This document shows, piece by piece, positions 52,270-64,000 of a stretch of DNA of 64,000 nt; position 1 is the first letter of the stretch, and the number at the start of each line of letters is the position of its first letter. This DNA comes from Imbricaverruca yamaguchii (taxonomy: Eukaryota; Arthropoda; Thecostraca; Neoverrucidae): assembly GCA_034440575.1 (NCBI GenBank), contig JAOTOL010001458.1, positions 647,501-711,500 of the forward strand, read 5' to 3'. The notes under the pieces are model-generated. The model had not been told where the DNA came from, made no database searches, and saw nothing but the letters and a program-made list of their open reading frames with translations. The position numbers were made by a program, and so were the translations under genes.

Positions 52270-55200
52270 CTGCGGCGGACAGTCAGGCGCGCGCTGCAGT
52301 GATAAAAGCGAAACAGATAAAAAACCAAACGGACGGTATATCGATATATGTGTTTACGATATATATGTTTGGATACAGCACACAGACACACATACATATA
52401 TATGTGTAATATAATATGATATATATGCATATGAACCCTTTAGAAGCAAAGTGACCGATATCAGAGCAGTTCGTGACAAAAATGGTAGGTGGCCCTCTTC
52501 ATATAACCTCCCCTGGACTAAACATCAGCTTGTGGCAGGGAGGGATCCATCTCGGCCAGTGGCGGGGCGGGGTCCGCCCGCCACTCAACACTGGACGCGT
52601 CGTCAGACGTGTTGGTGCAGGACGAGCCTCCCGACCGGCCGACGCGAGCCACAGGGACAAGTCTGCAGGATGAGCTGTCCGGTTCTGAACAACGCTCCGG
52701 ACCGGTTTCACCGCGAACCGCGATCGTCGGCGCTCGCAGCGACAGTGGCGCCGACTGTCGGAGCGGCAGTGGAGCCACCTGGCGGAAGCGTCTGTGACGT
52801 GCTTGGGATGCACGGTGAAGGCCGGTCGCTCACCTTTGCACATGAAGATTGGATAGATGTAGTGTTGGAAGCCAGGCTAGCCGGACGAATGCGAACACCC
52901 GCGACATTTCATGCCAATCATTAATTTGGGAGGGTCGTGGCGGCTGTCCAGGCGGCCGCTAGGCTTACACAGGTCTGCGCCGTGGTAGTATCTGCCTACC
53001 CATCAACCTATATTAAATTTTGGGTTGGAATTGTCGAATTGTATGCTTGGATTCAAATTTGCTTAGAAGTAAATATAATGTATAATGCTTAGTTGTATTA
53101 TTGTATCACTAAAAACTTAGGTACCTAATTATTTGTAAGTCATGCTGAACAAAAGTATTGCAATACGTGGGCACTCCTTGTGTCAATATATTTCTAACTT
53201 TTATAATAAACTGAATCGACCAGTTCCTGTCGCCATGCTTTTGTTGTCAGGAAATTTCGTTTCAACGTGGATTCGCCGGACCTAAGGGGCAGAATAATAC
53301 TACAAAATAGATAAGCTTCAACAACTCAAAACCATCGACAAATAGTCACATTGGAATGGAACAAAAACTATGGATGAGTAAAGTAGTAGCATTAGTTGTT
53401 TTCAATTACAGCCAACATCGTATTTGATGAGGGAATTACGAGCCGTGTGCTAGTGTGCTTACCATGCATGTCACGGTTCTACACAATTTGTACTGTGGCA
53501 ATCAATTCTTAGGAAGAACGTAGTATGTTGGTAAAACACTTTTTTGCCATCATGTATAATTTGCCCGTCTTAAAGTTTACGAGTCTTAACATTTTAGTTG
53601 ATTTTTGTGAGGAAAACTCCAGGGCAGACGTACCGTAACCACCACGCATTAGCATGACTTCCTGTGAACCCTCTCCTCACACTAGCACATCACAGCGTCT
53701 GTGTTTCCTCTGAAGAGCATCCAGTCCGGGTGCTTAAGTATAATCAATTATCTGACACAAACATGTCTGGCGGTGTACCCAATAGCCAGATAAAAACACA
53801 TCTGCCAGCCGACATTTCAACACGCTCCGGGTGGCTGTCATAGCTGCATCGTACACGTCACCATGTCCAGACTGAAAGTAGCCGAAGGAAGTAGGGAAAA
53901 GCTTGGGTCCTGGTGCACAAACACATAAATAATAGTGAATGTGAGCAAGATACCCCGTCACACTCGCCGCCACGATGCAGAGACCAATTGCAGCACGTCC
54001 ACACCCCACCCGCCGAGAGGCTACCGTCGACTCGGACGGTCTACAGGTCTACAGCAGCGTGTGCACTGTCCCACCCGTGCAGAGACTACCGTCGACTCGG
54101 ACGGTCTACAGCAGCCCATCCATTCCGAACCTGTGCAGAGGCTGCCATCGACTCCGATGGTCTACAGCAGCCCATCCATTCCCAACATGTGCAGAGGCTG
54201 CCATCGACTCCGATGGTCCACAGCAACCCGTCCACGCCCCCACCCGCCCATACGCTGCCCGCATATGTAGGCTACCCGCATATCTTTTAGTTTCGCATGC
54301 TCGTGACACATTGAAACCCCAGTGCAAGCAGGCTGTTTGTTTATTGGTTGGTTCACGACACACTTTATGCACATTCACGGCTGATGGCGCCGCCCACACT
54401 GTTTCGCCGGTGGGCCGCGGGATTGAAAATGTCCAGTGCAAGCAGGCACCTTGGAGTAAGATCACGAGTCCGTCCCTTGGTTCACGATGGTAGCACCCAT
54501 CCCCTACCCTACTAATTATCCATATGCATACTAATTACATCTATACTAATTATCCATATACATCCATACTAATTATCATATACAATACATAATTATCCAG
54601 GACCCGGACATTCAGCTATTGCACAGTTGACCTGGACGGCGTGCGTGCTGCAGTGTACTGTTTACCGCCGAACGTGCTGCCCGGTTTGGACGTAGACCCT
54701 GCTACGGACTTGTTTTATGACGGTCAACGCTGCCACTGCTGCTTACGTGCCCACTGCTACACGCTGCTGCCGTTTCTGATCACGGGCCTACGGTTACTCG
54801 TCGCTGCCGTTGTTCATTACGCGACTATTGTTGCTCGTTGCTGCCGCCGCTCATTACGCACCTACTGTTACCCGTAGCTGCCACTGCTGATTACGGGCCT
54901 ACTGTCATTCGTCACTGCCATTGCTGATTATGTGCCCACTGTTACTCGTCGCTGTCATTGCTGATTAGATGACCACTGTCATTCGTCGCTGCCATTGGTG
55001 ATTACGTGCTTACTGTTACTCGTTCGCTGCACCATGTCGTCAAGGCGTAACGCGAACGTCTGGCGCGCTCTCCGGAAGAAGGCGCTACACACCGTCTGAT
55101 GAAACGGTGGGCACATCAGCAAATGTTGCCGCTTTCTCCCATGCAAGATATAACTTTAGGCTTGCAGCAGATTCTGAATACCATAGTTGTGGGATTAGTT

Positions 55201-58200
55201 TTTTTTACAGGACTACCGGAACAACCGGAAACGTTTTTGGTCATGTCTTAAATCACTAAGATGATTTAGTCTCAGTTTCGCCACATTGGCCCACGTAGGA
55301 CGGACTTACAACAGCCCACGCTTCCGTGTCAACCTCATCCATTTTCCGGCTTTCACGTAAGCACACCGTCTGCCTTTCCTTTTCACTCTAACTTGACGCA
55401 ATTTAGCGAACCCAGAGGTGAAATTGAGCTGGTCTTCTCCTTCATCGGAAAGCACAAGGCTGGATCAGAAATCACAAGGACCGGACGAGCCCAGTGTCCG
55501 GATTTAATTTGCTTGTTCCCATGAGCTGGCTGTGCCCCTTGGAATCCTATGTAAGCTTTCCCCAACTGAGGGTATACTTCCGCGGGTGTAGATGGAAGAC
55601 ACTATTGCCATGATCCACAAAGAGGTGGACTAAAAGAGCTCCGACCACCACAGAGGCATTTCGATACTTCATCGTTGTCGCAAAATCCTATAAAAGACAG
55701 TTTTTCACCATCCCCTTCAGCACTATCAATCTATACTGCCACATAGCCAGTACAGCTTCCTTCCTAAGCGTTCCTGCATCTCGAACATAAATTCTTTCCC
55801 AAAGGACGGATGGAATTCGTTCCATGAACATGCTCAGACTGACTATTTATATCGACTACTGCTCGACTTTTGCCAGTGTGAATCATACCTTGATTCTACA
55901 CAAGCTGAAACCTTCCAGACCAGTACTACTAAGCGAATATTCCTGGATTGAGTGTTTGGTTACCCAACGACGCTGGTGAGTCGTGTTAGACGGCAAGTCC
56001 TCCGACTTGACACAGATCATGTCAGGGGTCTCAAAAGATAGCACATGTGGGTAACTTCCGTCACACATGTTGCATAGCTCATCTTCCCTATCGCATTCAA
56101 ACAATTTGCACTTCGAAAGCCATGACATCAATCCATGTCATCGGATTAAATCTGCTGCCGACACCGACGTCCTTCACGCCAGCATAGATTGCCCCTCCAT
56201 TTGGGCGCAAACTTGTCACCTCGAGCTACACCATTCAAAAGAATGCAGCGCAGTCGCAGTTCCCCGTGTGCCTCATCAGTTCAAGTCACGTACACACCCG
56301 AGGGCTTCGCCCTGGACCGTCACACTGAAATATGCCAGCACATGACGCAATTCCAGCACTCTGCTCCGTCCAGTATGGCTGCGTCACAGGCGAAGCAACC
56401 GTAATGACGAAGCCAATGCATCCACGTGTATGCGACACACACGAAAACCACATCCATACGCAGCGCCGGTCCCAAACGTCCCAGGCATGCTGAGCGGACG
56501 GGCAACGTACAACTGCGGCCGGGTCCGATCGGGTTCTTACCATCAGGTAGAAGCACCACGAGCGCTTCACGTGGAAGCCCACGTTCTCGCCAATCCGCTT
56601 GGCGTCCATTTCAATGCCAAAGAGCACCACTGACAGGACGCAGGCAACGGCTGAAACAAACATGAAGGTGTTGTAGCTTTTCATTTGGAACTGAGCTAGC
56701 CGAGGCCAGGGGAGAGGCGGAGTCAGCACTCTCAGGACGAAGAACTGGAAATAAAATAATGCACCGGCTTCAGACTCACCTTAGATGTGACGCAAAACAA
56801 TGGGAAATTAAAGAGGCACATTAGTGTAGAGCTTGGCTGTAGCACACCATCCACATGCACACACGCATACACTCACACAAGCATACACAGACACACAATG
56901 CTAAGTGTGTATTCGCCTCTTCTCAGTCTTTCCGCGTCGGTAAAGTCAACCAAGGATATTAGCTTCCTGACACAGGAAGCTAATGCACGCAACCTGTGTT
57001 CCTAAATGAACACAGGTTTGATTGCTTTCGCTTGCAATTCAAGACTTCACAGCGGACAAATATGGATCATGGTTTTATCTGGCTGATATTAAATGTGTTC
57101 TATGATTATCACACTGATCCGTGAACTATCACACTCAATGTAAATGTAATAATTGATGTATTTCTAAATACAAACGTAGATATGAGAGGTAAAATAAAAC
57201 AAATGATACGAGCGTTGTTTCACACAGCTGCGATGGGAACTTCGGTCAGCATTGTTGTCCGGGCCTTGTTATACCAAGCTAAAATGACAATGTACACGAC
57301 AAAGTTGTTATCAACCATCTTAACTCGCGCACGTCCGGGGGGTGGGAGATATCTGTCCTCCTCCGATTTTTACTCATTTGCCGCCAAACTAATCGGGTTA
57401 GCAAGGCCAAACCTCGTATAGCTGTTCATTGGTCTTTTTCGCATATCCTCATATATTTTTAATTCTGGGTCATCTCAGATCAGGTCACCAGGTCAGGCGA
57501 AGTGACCCAACTACACTCGGAGTTCTAGGTGGCCTAACTTCCACAATAATTGGGCGATTGACTTTAAACTTATAGCACGTCGTGATCTCATCAGGAACCA
57601 TAACATGCATGTCGTTTTTTTTCGTAGCATTGCCCTTAGGTCAGGTCGCTGCCATGGCTTCCCCATTATAGGGCTATGGTAAAATATACAAATGTTTCCT
57701 AGTTACATATTTACGCTCGGAATGATCTCACAACTGTTGTGGCATGTAGATGGAAGCTATGCTCAATGTTACCGCCGACATTTTTGCTCAGTGACCTCAT
57801 CAAGGTCTCTGATGTCACCTGAAATCACTACACATTTCTGAGCATTATATCGCACAGCATTGGGCTAGAAGGCTGAAATTACCGTCATTGTACTTGTATC
57901 ACCAAGACGTGTCTTTTGATACACCACATGACCTCCCTAGGCGACTTCATGACCTTGACCTGAGCTTCGGTTGACCTGACCTTAAACTACACCTCCCATT
58001 ATCGGTAGCGCATTTCAAGGACTGTCGAATAGCGTTCGCCGTTTCTTTCTATCTGTTACAGGTACTGAGATATGTGTTAATATCTGAGTCCCACGTGATC
58101 TGGTCGAATTTGAACTATGATGACCCAGTGACCTGACTGTTGATCTGAGCGAGGAAAACATGACGGAAACACTTTCGGTAGAGCCCGTCACCAGCTATCC

Positions 58201-60403
58201 AACGCAATTTTCCGTTTGTCGCTAACAAGCATAGTTCTAGAGATCTTAGGGGGGCAGACATCTGCCCCCCGGACATGCGAAGTTGGCGCGGACCTCTGGA
58301 CGTGCTAGTGTTAAGCCATTCTATCTGATTCTGCTCTAAAAGTTAGATTAATCATATTTTGGACATAACGTGATCTAACACGACATAATTTGACGTATTA
58401 CATCTCCGAACCCCTGCAATCAAACAAAACAAGTTAGAAATTGGAATATTCAGAATTATGTTTGCTAAACTCGAAGATGTAGTGCTCTTAATAGGCTATT
58501 TGATTTTTAAAAGTTATTATGCTCATATTCTGAACCCTCCTCGTTAGATCAGTAGATTGAGCACCAGCTTGATAAGGTCTCTCCGTTTTCGCAAAACGGG
58601 TCAAATCGCTTTAAGCGTTCGCTCAATGCTCCTTTTCGCAAAAAAGGAGCATTGAGAAGGCGAAGGAGAAGTTCTTCCCTGGTCATCGCTAATCGTGGTA
58701 GTGAGGAAAAGAATCAGTGCGCTGAGACCGTGTGTAGACCTGAGAGAGGCGAACAAGGCTATTGAGGCCAGCGGGTACCCGTTGCCAACCATGCACGACA
58801 TGCTGGACATGGTGCAGTGGCCAGATAATTATCATGTTCTGACCTCAAGTCGGTCCACCATCAGTTGCAGCTGCAGCCAGAATCCAGACCACTAGCAACA
58901 TTCGTGCGTCACGACATATTGTACTCCTTTGAGTGGTGTCTTTGTGCCGCAAAAAGCCTATCAACGGCGTTCCAGAAGGTCACGGACGAGATTCTGATAC
59001 ACCTGGCAGGCGTACACGTCTGCCTCAACGATGTGATCGTTTGCTGACCGGAACGGAGTGAGGGTGATGAGCTACTGGCAGCAGTGATAGCCCGTCTGAA
59101 GCAGCACAACGAAATGATCAACATGGACAAATGTAAGCTGACGCAGGCAACTGTGAAGTTCCTTTGTATTAGTGTCCACAGGTGGAGTCGCAGTGAACCC
59201 TGAGCTGACCAGCGTGCTGCGGGAGATGCGCCGGCCCGGGAGTGTGAAGGACCTACAGTCGATAATGGGCCTACCGGGGTTCCACTCGTGTTTCGTGCCC
59301 GAGTACAGCACCCTAGTGGAGCACCTGAGGAAGATGTTGTGGAAGGAGGCGTTTTGACCTTGGCGTGTAGGCGTTTGTTGAGAAAGAGGCGTTTCGGTGT
59401 GTGCTTTATGTCCAGTTTTGGTTGAAATAAATGCCAATTCTTTTTGAGATGTCGTGTTGAGGATTTGATGGCCTAGAAGCAATGTGGAAACTGTGTGATA
59501 TTTCGTCACTGTGATGGGGATTTGCTGAGTGATCTGCTTCGTCGTTTCGTTTCCTGGGATGTCGCAGTGATTGGGCACCCACAGGAAGTGGACCTTCACG
59601 CCCACCAGATGAAGTGTTCGAATCGTTTCCTTAATGGAAATACGACAATGATTCGAAAAAGAAGGTGGATAAAGGGATTGTAGAACAGATTTAGAGTCGA
59701 AACAAATGACTACATTTCGCATCGGGTGACAAATCGAACGAGTGCGGACATATTGAAGAACTATGGGAAGAGCATGTAATTCGGCGATGAGAAAGGAGAT
59801 TCCAGTTGGCAGTGATGTCGTTCTTTGTGTATACCCGAAACGATGGTAGTTCCTGTGAGGTTAGTATGTTTAAAAACAAATGGAACATGGCGATAACGAA
59901 GCAAATAGTTGTGAAATTTGTAGTCAAAATGTTCTGGACAAAGCTGTACTTTTGGAGTGGTGGCCAAATAAAAACATCGTTCGGCCATCTGCAACGGTGG
60001 GGTAATGAGTCGAAGAAGAAAAATAATGGGTGGAACCAGTGGAGTAGCCAAGGGTGACTGAAGAGGCAGTGGATTTTGATGTTCGGCCAATGGCCAGTGG
60101 ATGGGATTCACAAAGGACAGGAGAGTCTGTAATGCATAAATTCGGACATTGACTAGTGGGAAACGCTTTCAGTGTTGTGAAATATCAGGACTTCAGAAAA
60201 TTGACGACTTTTTCACACCATATGGCGCGACGCAGCACGCTCTTCAGTGGCGACCAAAGTTCACACCTTTATGTTTATGCACATTGGTATAAGTTGACGT
60301 GACAGCCGTTGCATGCATGTATACATGTACATACACACACACAGACCCATATACATATGTATATATATACATACATATGTATATATACATACATATATAT
60401 ATA

Positions 60404-60444
<41 letters not shown>

Positions 60445-60805
60445 CATATATATATACATATATATACAGCTATATATATATATATATATATGTACAAATA
60501 TATGTATGTCTATGTGTATGTAAGTATATATACATGTATATATATATATATGTACACATGTATATTGATATCTGCACATACATTAACGACGTATTAATTG
60601 CATCCTCCTGCCAGCATGTCGTGTCTAATTGTCGACCCACCTCCGATGCAGCTGACAGCCAGTTTGACAATGATCGCCGTACGGAACTTGACGAACACCT
60701 TCCGCTGGGTGACCCGCATGGCCAACACCATCGGCGACGTCACGCACATGATCACCGTCACCGTCACAGCCACGGCGCCGCACGCGCCAGCCGCAGTTGT
60801 GAACA
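51802..60805 (-). CDS. Claudin/TARP-like multi-pass membrane protein, partial
   Basis: Three minus-strand exons are recognised: 60641-60805, 56541-56744 and 51802-52269. The last two join in phase 0 with good GT-AG sites. The middle exon gives a membrane segment ([18 protein letters not shown]) and then RSWCFYL running into the last exon's membrane segment ([20 protein letters not shown]). That layout resembles TM3-loop-TM4 of calcium-channel gamma/claudin proteins, where a W-x-FY motif opens TM4. The cytosolic tail is about 130 residues, Pro- and Arg-rich, and ends NTLDTAV, a class I PDZ ligand as in TARPs. The family is inferred from topology. First exons, and possibly one between 56.8 and 60.6 kb, are missing. 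Confidence 0.6.
52310..53985. other. Intron of the membrane-protein gene
   Basis: GC-rich to 52900, then AT-rich. Short open frames lie on both strands. No element is recognised. Confidence 0.35.
53990..54245. repeat. ~60-bp minisatellite, four to five units
   Basis: Units such as GAGGCTGCCATCGACTCCGA followed by GGTCTACAGCAGCCCATCCA. Confidence 0.92.
54334..54432 (-). mobile_element. SINE group 1, 5'-truncated copy
   Basis: Carries only the 3' 99 bp of the SINE seen at 30204 and 63410, without the tRNA head. It is flanked by the 15-bp duplication CCAGTGCAAGCAGGC (54319-54333 and 54433-54447). Confidence 0.93.
54650..55025. repeat. ~45-bp degenerate array
   Basis: Repeats of CTGCTGATTACGGGCCTACT and TTACTCGTCGCTGCCATT, about seven units. 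Confidence 0.85.
55700..56250 (+). pseudogene. Degraded non-LTR RT fragment
   Basis: The plus strand shows [13 protein letters not shown] (the F-D-x-V-x-H block with Asp lost), then [23 protein letters not shown] and an eroded SGVPQGS block. Several stops and shifts. It lies in the intron of the membrane-protein gene. Confidence 0.75.
56541..56744 (-). CDS. Internal exon of the membrane-protein gene
   Basis: 204 bp, phase 0 at both ends. The acceptor is TTATTTTATTTCCAG and the donor CTGATG then GTAAGA. It encodes 68 residues: a Pro-rich start ([10 protein letters not shown]), a membrane segment, then [12 protein letters not shown] and RSWCFYLM. Confidence 0.75.
56745..57319. other. Intronic sequence
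   Basis: ACACAC-rich around 56850-56900. At 56963-57010 a short inverted repeat contains ACACAGG and AGCTTCCTG/CAGGAAGCT. No exon is seen. Confidence 0.4.
57320..58314 (-). mobile_element. TTAA-type MITE, family A, copy 2
   Basis: A 995-bp copy in inverse orientation to 27322-28338 and collinear with it over the whole length. TTAA lies at both ends (57320, 58311). The GGGGGGCAGACATCTGCCCC palindrome is intact on the right and weathered on the left. Confidence 0.85.
58622..58656. repeat. 15-bp perfect hairpin
   Basis: CTCAATGCTCCTTTT, loop CGCAA, then the complement. It lies directly upstream of the gypsy-type relic. Confidence 0.9.
58690..59357 (+). pseudogene. Ty3/gypsy-type RT relic
   Basis: Across at least three frameshifts or stops the plus strand shows family blocks: [29 protein letters not shown], a decayed catalytic block at LNDVIVC, and the connection region ending in [14 protein letters not shown]. 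No LTRs, protease or integrase are seen beside it. It is inactive. Confidence 0.85.
59450..60240 (-). pseudogene. RNase H fragment of a non-LTR element
   Basis: The minus frame with [12 protein letters not shown] and [15 protein letters not shown] matches the RNase H domain found in I/R1/Jockey-range elements. The upstream sequence towards 60240 reads as the same element with stops. Opposite in orientation to the gypsy relic. Confidence 0.8.
60320..60565. repeat. (TA)n/(CATA)n microsatellite
   Basis: TA, ACAT and ATAC repeats, about 245 bp. Confidence 0.93.
60641..60805 (-). CDS. Exon encoding a membrane segment
   Basis: The acceptor GTATTGTTTCAG is clear. The 3' end (donor GTGGGT at 60640) is less sure. 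The frame is FTTAAGACG, a membrane segment ([20 protein letters not shown]), then basic [14 protein letters not shown]. It probably belongs to the same gene as 56541-56744, but the phase (1) does not fit that exon directly, so an exon or another donor is missing between them. Confidence 0.5.
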
Positions 60806-60899
60806 CTGAAACAATACGTCACGACGTCACGCCTCGCGGCCACCGCTCCATCTGTGGGTGAAGGCTGAAAGGCTGACACGTGAGTCATCAAGAACAATT

Positions 60900-62230
60900 C
60901 AGCTAGAAGCACCTGTGCGGCGTTTCTGTGGCGCCGAGGTGTCTGAATTCGTGTTCATTCCAACGCCACACGTATACAGAAACCGTTCGGTTCTTGTTAC
61001 GAAAGGTGCTATTAAAGTATTGCATGTTATATAGTGCATATATATATACATGTATGTGACTTACACTGAGGACTGAAGCTCAACACAATTAACGTTACCC
61101 ACATTGCTCCGTTATGTGTAATAAATTATAATTCTGAAATTAGTATGGGACAGTTCAAATGTCAATCAGCAACAAAATGTTCAACTACGGATATAGATAT
61201 TCTCCCGGTTGATTGCCGTTTTCCTTCTCGAATTTCGGCAGACTATGTATTAGCAAGCGAGGTCGAAGGCCGAGATAAAGTACTCGTGTATACATGCGAA
61301 GAAGTGCATGTGGCGGAACAGACGCCGCCCAACTGTTACGGCGTTGATGCCCTGACAACTGGTTTGCTACAACATTTAAAAACCTGTTTGAGCAGAACAT
61401 GGCATGAGTTGTAAAATTGGAGACATATCAGCTTTGAACAGTATATTTCATTTGACCTACTCGCCGTTTTTGGAGTCCAACAGTCCATATATTCCCATCA
61501 TCTATTTAGTGTCTCTTATGGTAGCTTATACTCGCACAACTCTAAGTATTATCACTATTAAGTACATCGATGCTTATTCCATTTTATATTAAGAAGCCCT
61601 CATATCAACACATTTCTACCACTTTCCACATGAGAGCAAAATCAGTTTCAGAATAATTCGAAAAGTTGATGATCATCGCCATTGTTGGTAAGAAGTTCCC
61701 GCATGAACTAATTTTTGATGTCTCACTTTAATCCTGTCTTTTTATCGCTGTGCTGCTCGCTCGCTCATTTTTAGCGCTCGCAGCTGGTATTCTAACGGGA
61801 GGTTGACATAATCCTGGTGGAAAATGGAATTATCACCCCGAGATGCGTTTGATTTGAAGAGTATTAATGCCATTTGTAATCCAGTGGATACGTTTAGCAT
61901 CGTTCGAATCCATGACCCACTTTCACAAGTTGTTCAGCAAGTGAATGCACGTGATGGACCAAACAAAGCGGGATGATCATCGAGTAATGAAAGTACGTAG
62001 CTTGGGTGTTATTTAACATACCGTACAACTCTTGCGGACAAATCAGCAACTTTAAGAGACATCTGGGCTGAAGGTCCTATTTGGATATGACGGTGGATCT
62101 CTCTTCGCATTCCATGAGAACCCAGACCATGCCGCATATCGAGCATGGACGTTGATTTAATGTCTATAGGGTGAACCCGGCCCCAAATGTTTGCTCCTCT
62201 AATACATGGATGTTGTCAAAGTGAGGAACG
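60900..62230. other. No gene confirmed
   Basis: The plus frame at 61145-61414 (89 codons) has a normal composition but no family. The rest is featureless. Confidence 0.35.
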
Positions 62231-62239
62231 GGGACAGCC

Positions 62240-62281
62240 CCGCCCCCCCCCCCCACACACACACGCACACGAAAAAAAAAA
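62240..62281. repeat. C-run, (CA)n, A-run
   Basis: Consecutive C, CA and A homopolymer-like tracts. Confidence 0.9.
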
Positions 62282-62324
62282 CTTTGTAAAGTTTATATGT
62301 CATATGTGATCATCGTATACCACG

Positions 62325-62590
62325 GGGATCTGGGACCACCTGACGGCTGGGTCAATGGGACCAGGGACCACCTGACGGCTGGGACCTGGATCAGGGACCA
62401 TCTGACTGCTGTGAGACATGGGACCAGGGACCGCCTGACTGCTGTGTTAGGGACCTGGGACCGCCTGACTGCTGTGATGGGGACCTGGGACCGCCTAAAG
62501 GTTGTCACTTGGACTAGGGACCACCTGACGACTGTGGCCCGGTCCAGGGACCATCTGACTGTTGTCACTGGTACAGGGGACCAAGGCTGG
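62325..62590. repeat. ~31-bp minisatellite GGGACCACCTGACGGCTG
   Basis: About eight diverged units, open on both strands. Confidence 0.9.
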
Positions 62591-62854
62591 ATTTGCACTT
62601 TGCAATCCTGCATGTGGAGAGGAAAATATGTGGGTACTTGAATATGGAGGGATATCTTTCCGTAATTCTGGGACAGAATATCACCTATTGCACTTTCCAG
62701 TGGACTTTGAGCACTTCATTGAAGGGCAGTTCACTTTTCAACAGCATCGTATAACCACCAAATTATTTTTTTAAATGGAAAGGATAATCTTCTGCAAAGG
62801 AGACCAGTGAGATTCTGGATTCCAACTATCGAGGAACATACTTTTTCAAACCCT

Positions 62855-63305
62855 GCTGGGTCCCACCTAACGGCTGGTAGCCTGGACAGGTGAGAGTTAC
62901 CTGACGGCTACCAGTGAGACCGAGAATCTACCTGACGGCTGTAGCCGGGACATGTGAGAGCCACCTGACGATGACAGCCACCAGCGAGAGGTGAGAGAGG
63001 GGTGAGCCAGTTGAGAGAGTCACCTGACGGCTACTAGTGGGGCCCACCTGACAGCTGTAGCCGAGACACGTGAGAATCACCTGGCGCCTACTATTGGGAC
63101 CGGGGGCCCACCTGGCGGTTGTAGCCGGGACATGTGAGAGCCACCTGACGGTTGTAGCCCGGACATGTGAGACCCACCTGACGGCTACTAGTGGGACGGG
63201 ACCCACCCGACGGCTAGTAGTGGGACCGGGAACCCACCGGACGGATATCGGTGGGACCGAGAACCCTACCTGACGGCTGCAGCCGAGACACGTGAGAGCC
63301 GCATC
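62855..63305. repeat. ~42-bp array CACCTGACGGCTGTAGCC
   Basis: About eleven diverged units sharing CACCTGACGGCT with the preceding array, so the two may be related. Confidence 0.9.
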
Positions 63306-63409
63306 TGAAGTTTCCTCGACTGCGCCGACACACGGTCCAGAGTCCGAAGTGGCCATCTTCCGAGCCTGCAGCGGTGGAAGTTGCATGTCATTGCCAACTC
63401 GTACCATGG

Positions 63410-63590
63410 GCGGGAATGGCCGAGTGGTTAAGGTGTCGGGCTATGGGTACCAAAGGTCCCGGGTTCGACTCTAGCGCCACTCAGGACATTTCCCAATCCC
63501 GCGGCCCACCGGCGAAACAGTGTGGGCGGCGCCATTAGCCGTGACTGTGCATAAAGTGTGCCGTGAACCAACCAATAAACAATAAACCAT
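63410..63590 (+). mobile_element. tRNA-derived SINE, group 1, full-length
   Basis: 181 bp, nearly identical to 30204-30388 with a shorter tail. It is flanked by the 12-bp duplication CTCGTACCATGG (63398-63409 and 63591-63602). Confidence 0.94.
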
Positions 63591-63602
63591 CTCGTACCAT
63601 GG

Positions 63603-64000
63603 AGTTTCGATGGATTTGGTTGCATTCCGTAGAAAACAAGCCGAATACATGAAGACATCGGTCATAAGCACAATGGATAGCTCAACAAAACGTGATGCGC
63701 ATCATAGCAAAACATGATGGTCCGCGCAAAGCCAGCGACAGCGCCACGGATCACTGTGGGGGACCGTGTTTTCCACAAGGGGTCTATGGCGACAAAATGG
63801 AGGTCGTAAGGTGATTCACCCAGGAGGTTACTTTTGTAGCAGAGGCGCAAGTGGACTCGGTTATTTTTGCAGGAGAGGTGCTGGGACTCGGAACAATCCT
63901 TCCGGACGAAAATGTGTTATTGCACGTGTCATTTCTGTTGTATTTGAAAGGCGGCGCAAAAAAAAATGTATCTTGGGAACCGTGAGGTCATTTCCATTAC
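63603..64000. other. Right edge, nothing recognised
   Basis: No exon or repeat is seen. Confidence 0.35.

Noticed and set aside
52013..52414. Plus-strand frames opposite the last exon of the membrane protein
   Set aside because: GC-rich shadows of the minus-strand exon, which has a good acceptor and a sensible membrane segment.
62293..62641. Protein-coding gene in the GGGACCACCTGACGG array
   Set aside because: Open on both strands because of the repeat; no non-repetitive flank.

Overview
The window is nuclear DNA of a metazoan, most likely an invertebrate; the phylum cannot be fixed from sequence alone. The evidence is split genes with GT-AG introns, a CR1-type LINE, tRNA-derived SINEs, TTAA-ended MITEs, very long (TA)n and (GA)n microsatellites and many minisatellites. 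There are no bacterial operons, rRNA genes or CRISPR arrays. Most long open frames here are read-throughs of tandem repeats and are not genes.

Gene 1, left half, minus strand (33603 down to 7934): a complete kynureninase (KYNU) gene in ten coding exons. Joining the exons at GT-AG sites gives 1380 nt (459 codons plus stop). All phases agree, and residue numbering stays collinear with human KYNU through at least residue 333 (His102, Leu137-Thr138, FPSD 165-168, Asp250, His253, Lys276, Trp305, Asn333). The introns hold a CR1 LINE, several TTAA MITEs, SINE pieces and many minisatellites.

The most unusual signal is in this gene. At five of its nine introns a tandem array is built from copies of the exon-intron junction itself: the last 6-16 exon bases plus the donor, or the acceptor plus the first exon bases. 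Exons 3, 5, 6 and 8 carry donor arrays and exon 10 carries an acceptor array. The exon 10 array is 36 bp per unit, stop-free and in frame with the exon. One CR1 copy has inserted inside the exon 8 array and split it.

Gene 2, right half, minus strand (about 60805 down to 51802): at least three exons of a multi-pass membrane protein. It resembles the claudin / calcium-channel-gamma (TARP) group and ends in a class I PDZ ligand (Thr-Ala-Val). The 5' end is not resolved. A plus-strand exon at 39657-39857 encodes two hydrophobic segments (GPCR-like, tentative).

Mobile DNA: a 5'-truncated CR1 with two open ORFs (12293-15937); three degraded non-LTR fragments (37.2-38.9 kb, 55.7-56.25 kb and an RNase H fragment at 59.45-60.24 kb); an LTR-type reverse-transcriptase relic (58.69-59.36 kb) and a retropepsin-like fragment (about 44.2-45.6 kb); a hAT-type MITE; three related groups of TTAA-ended MITEs rich in AGGTCA half-sites; and two SINE groups, one with three copies still flanked by target-site duplications.

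Regions 40.8-44.2, 46-47.5, 48-50.1, 52.4-53.9 and 61-62.2 kb show little beyond diverged repeats.
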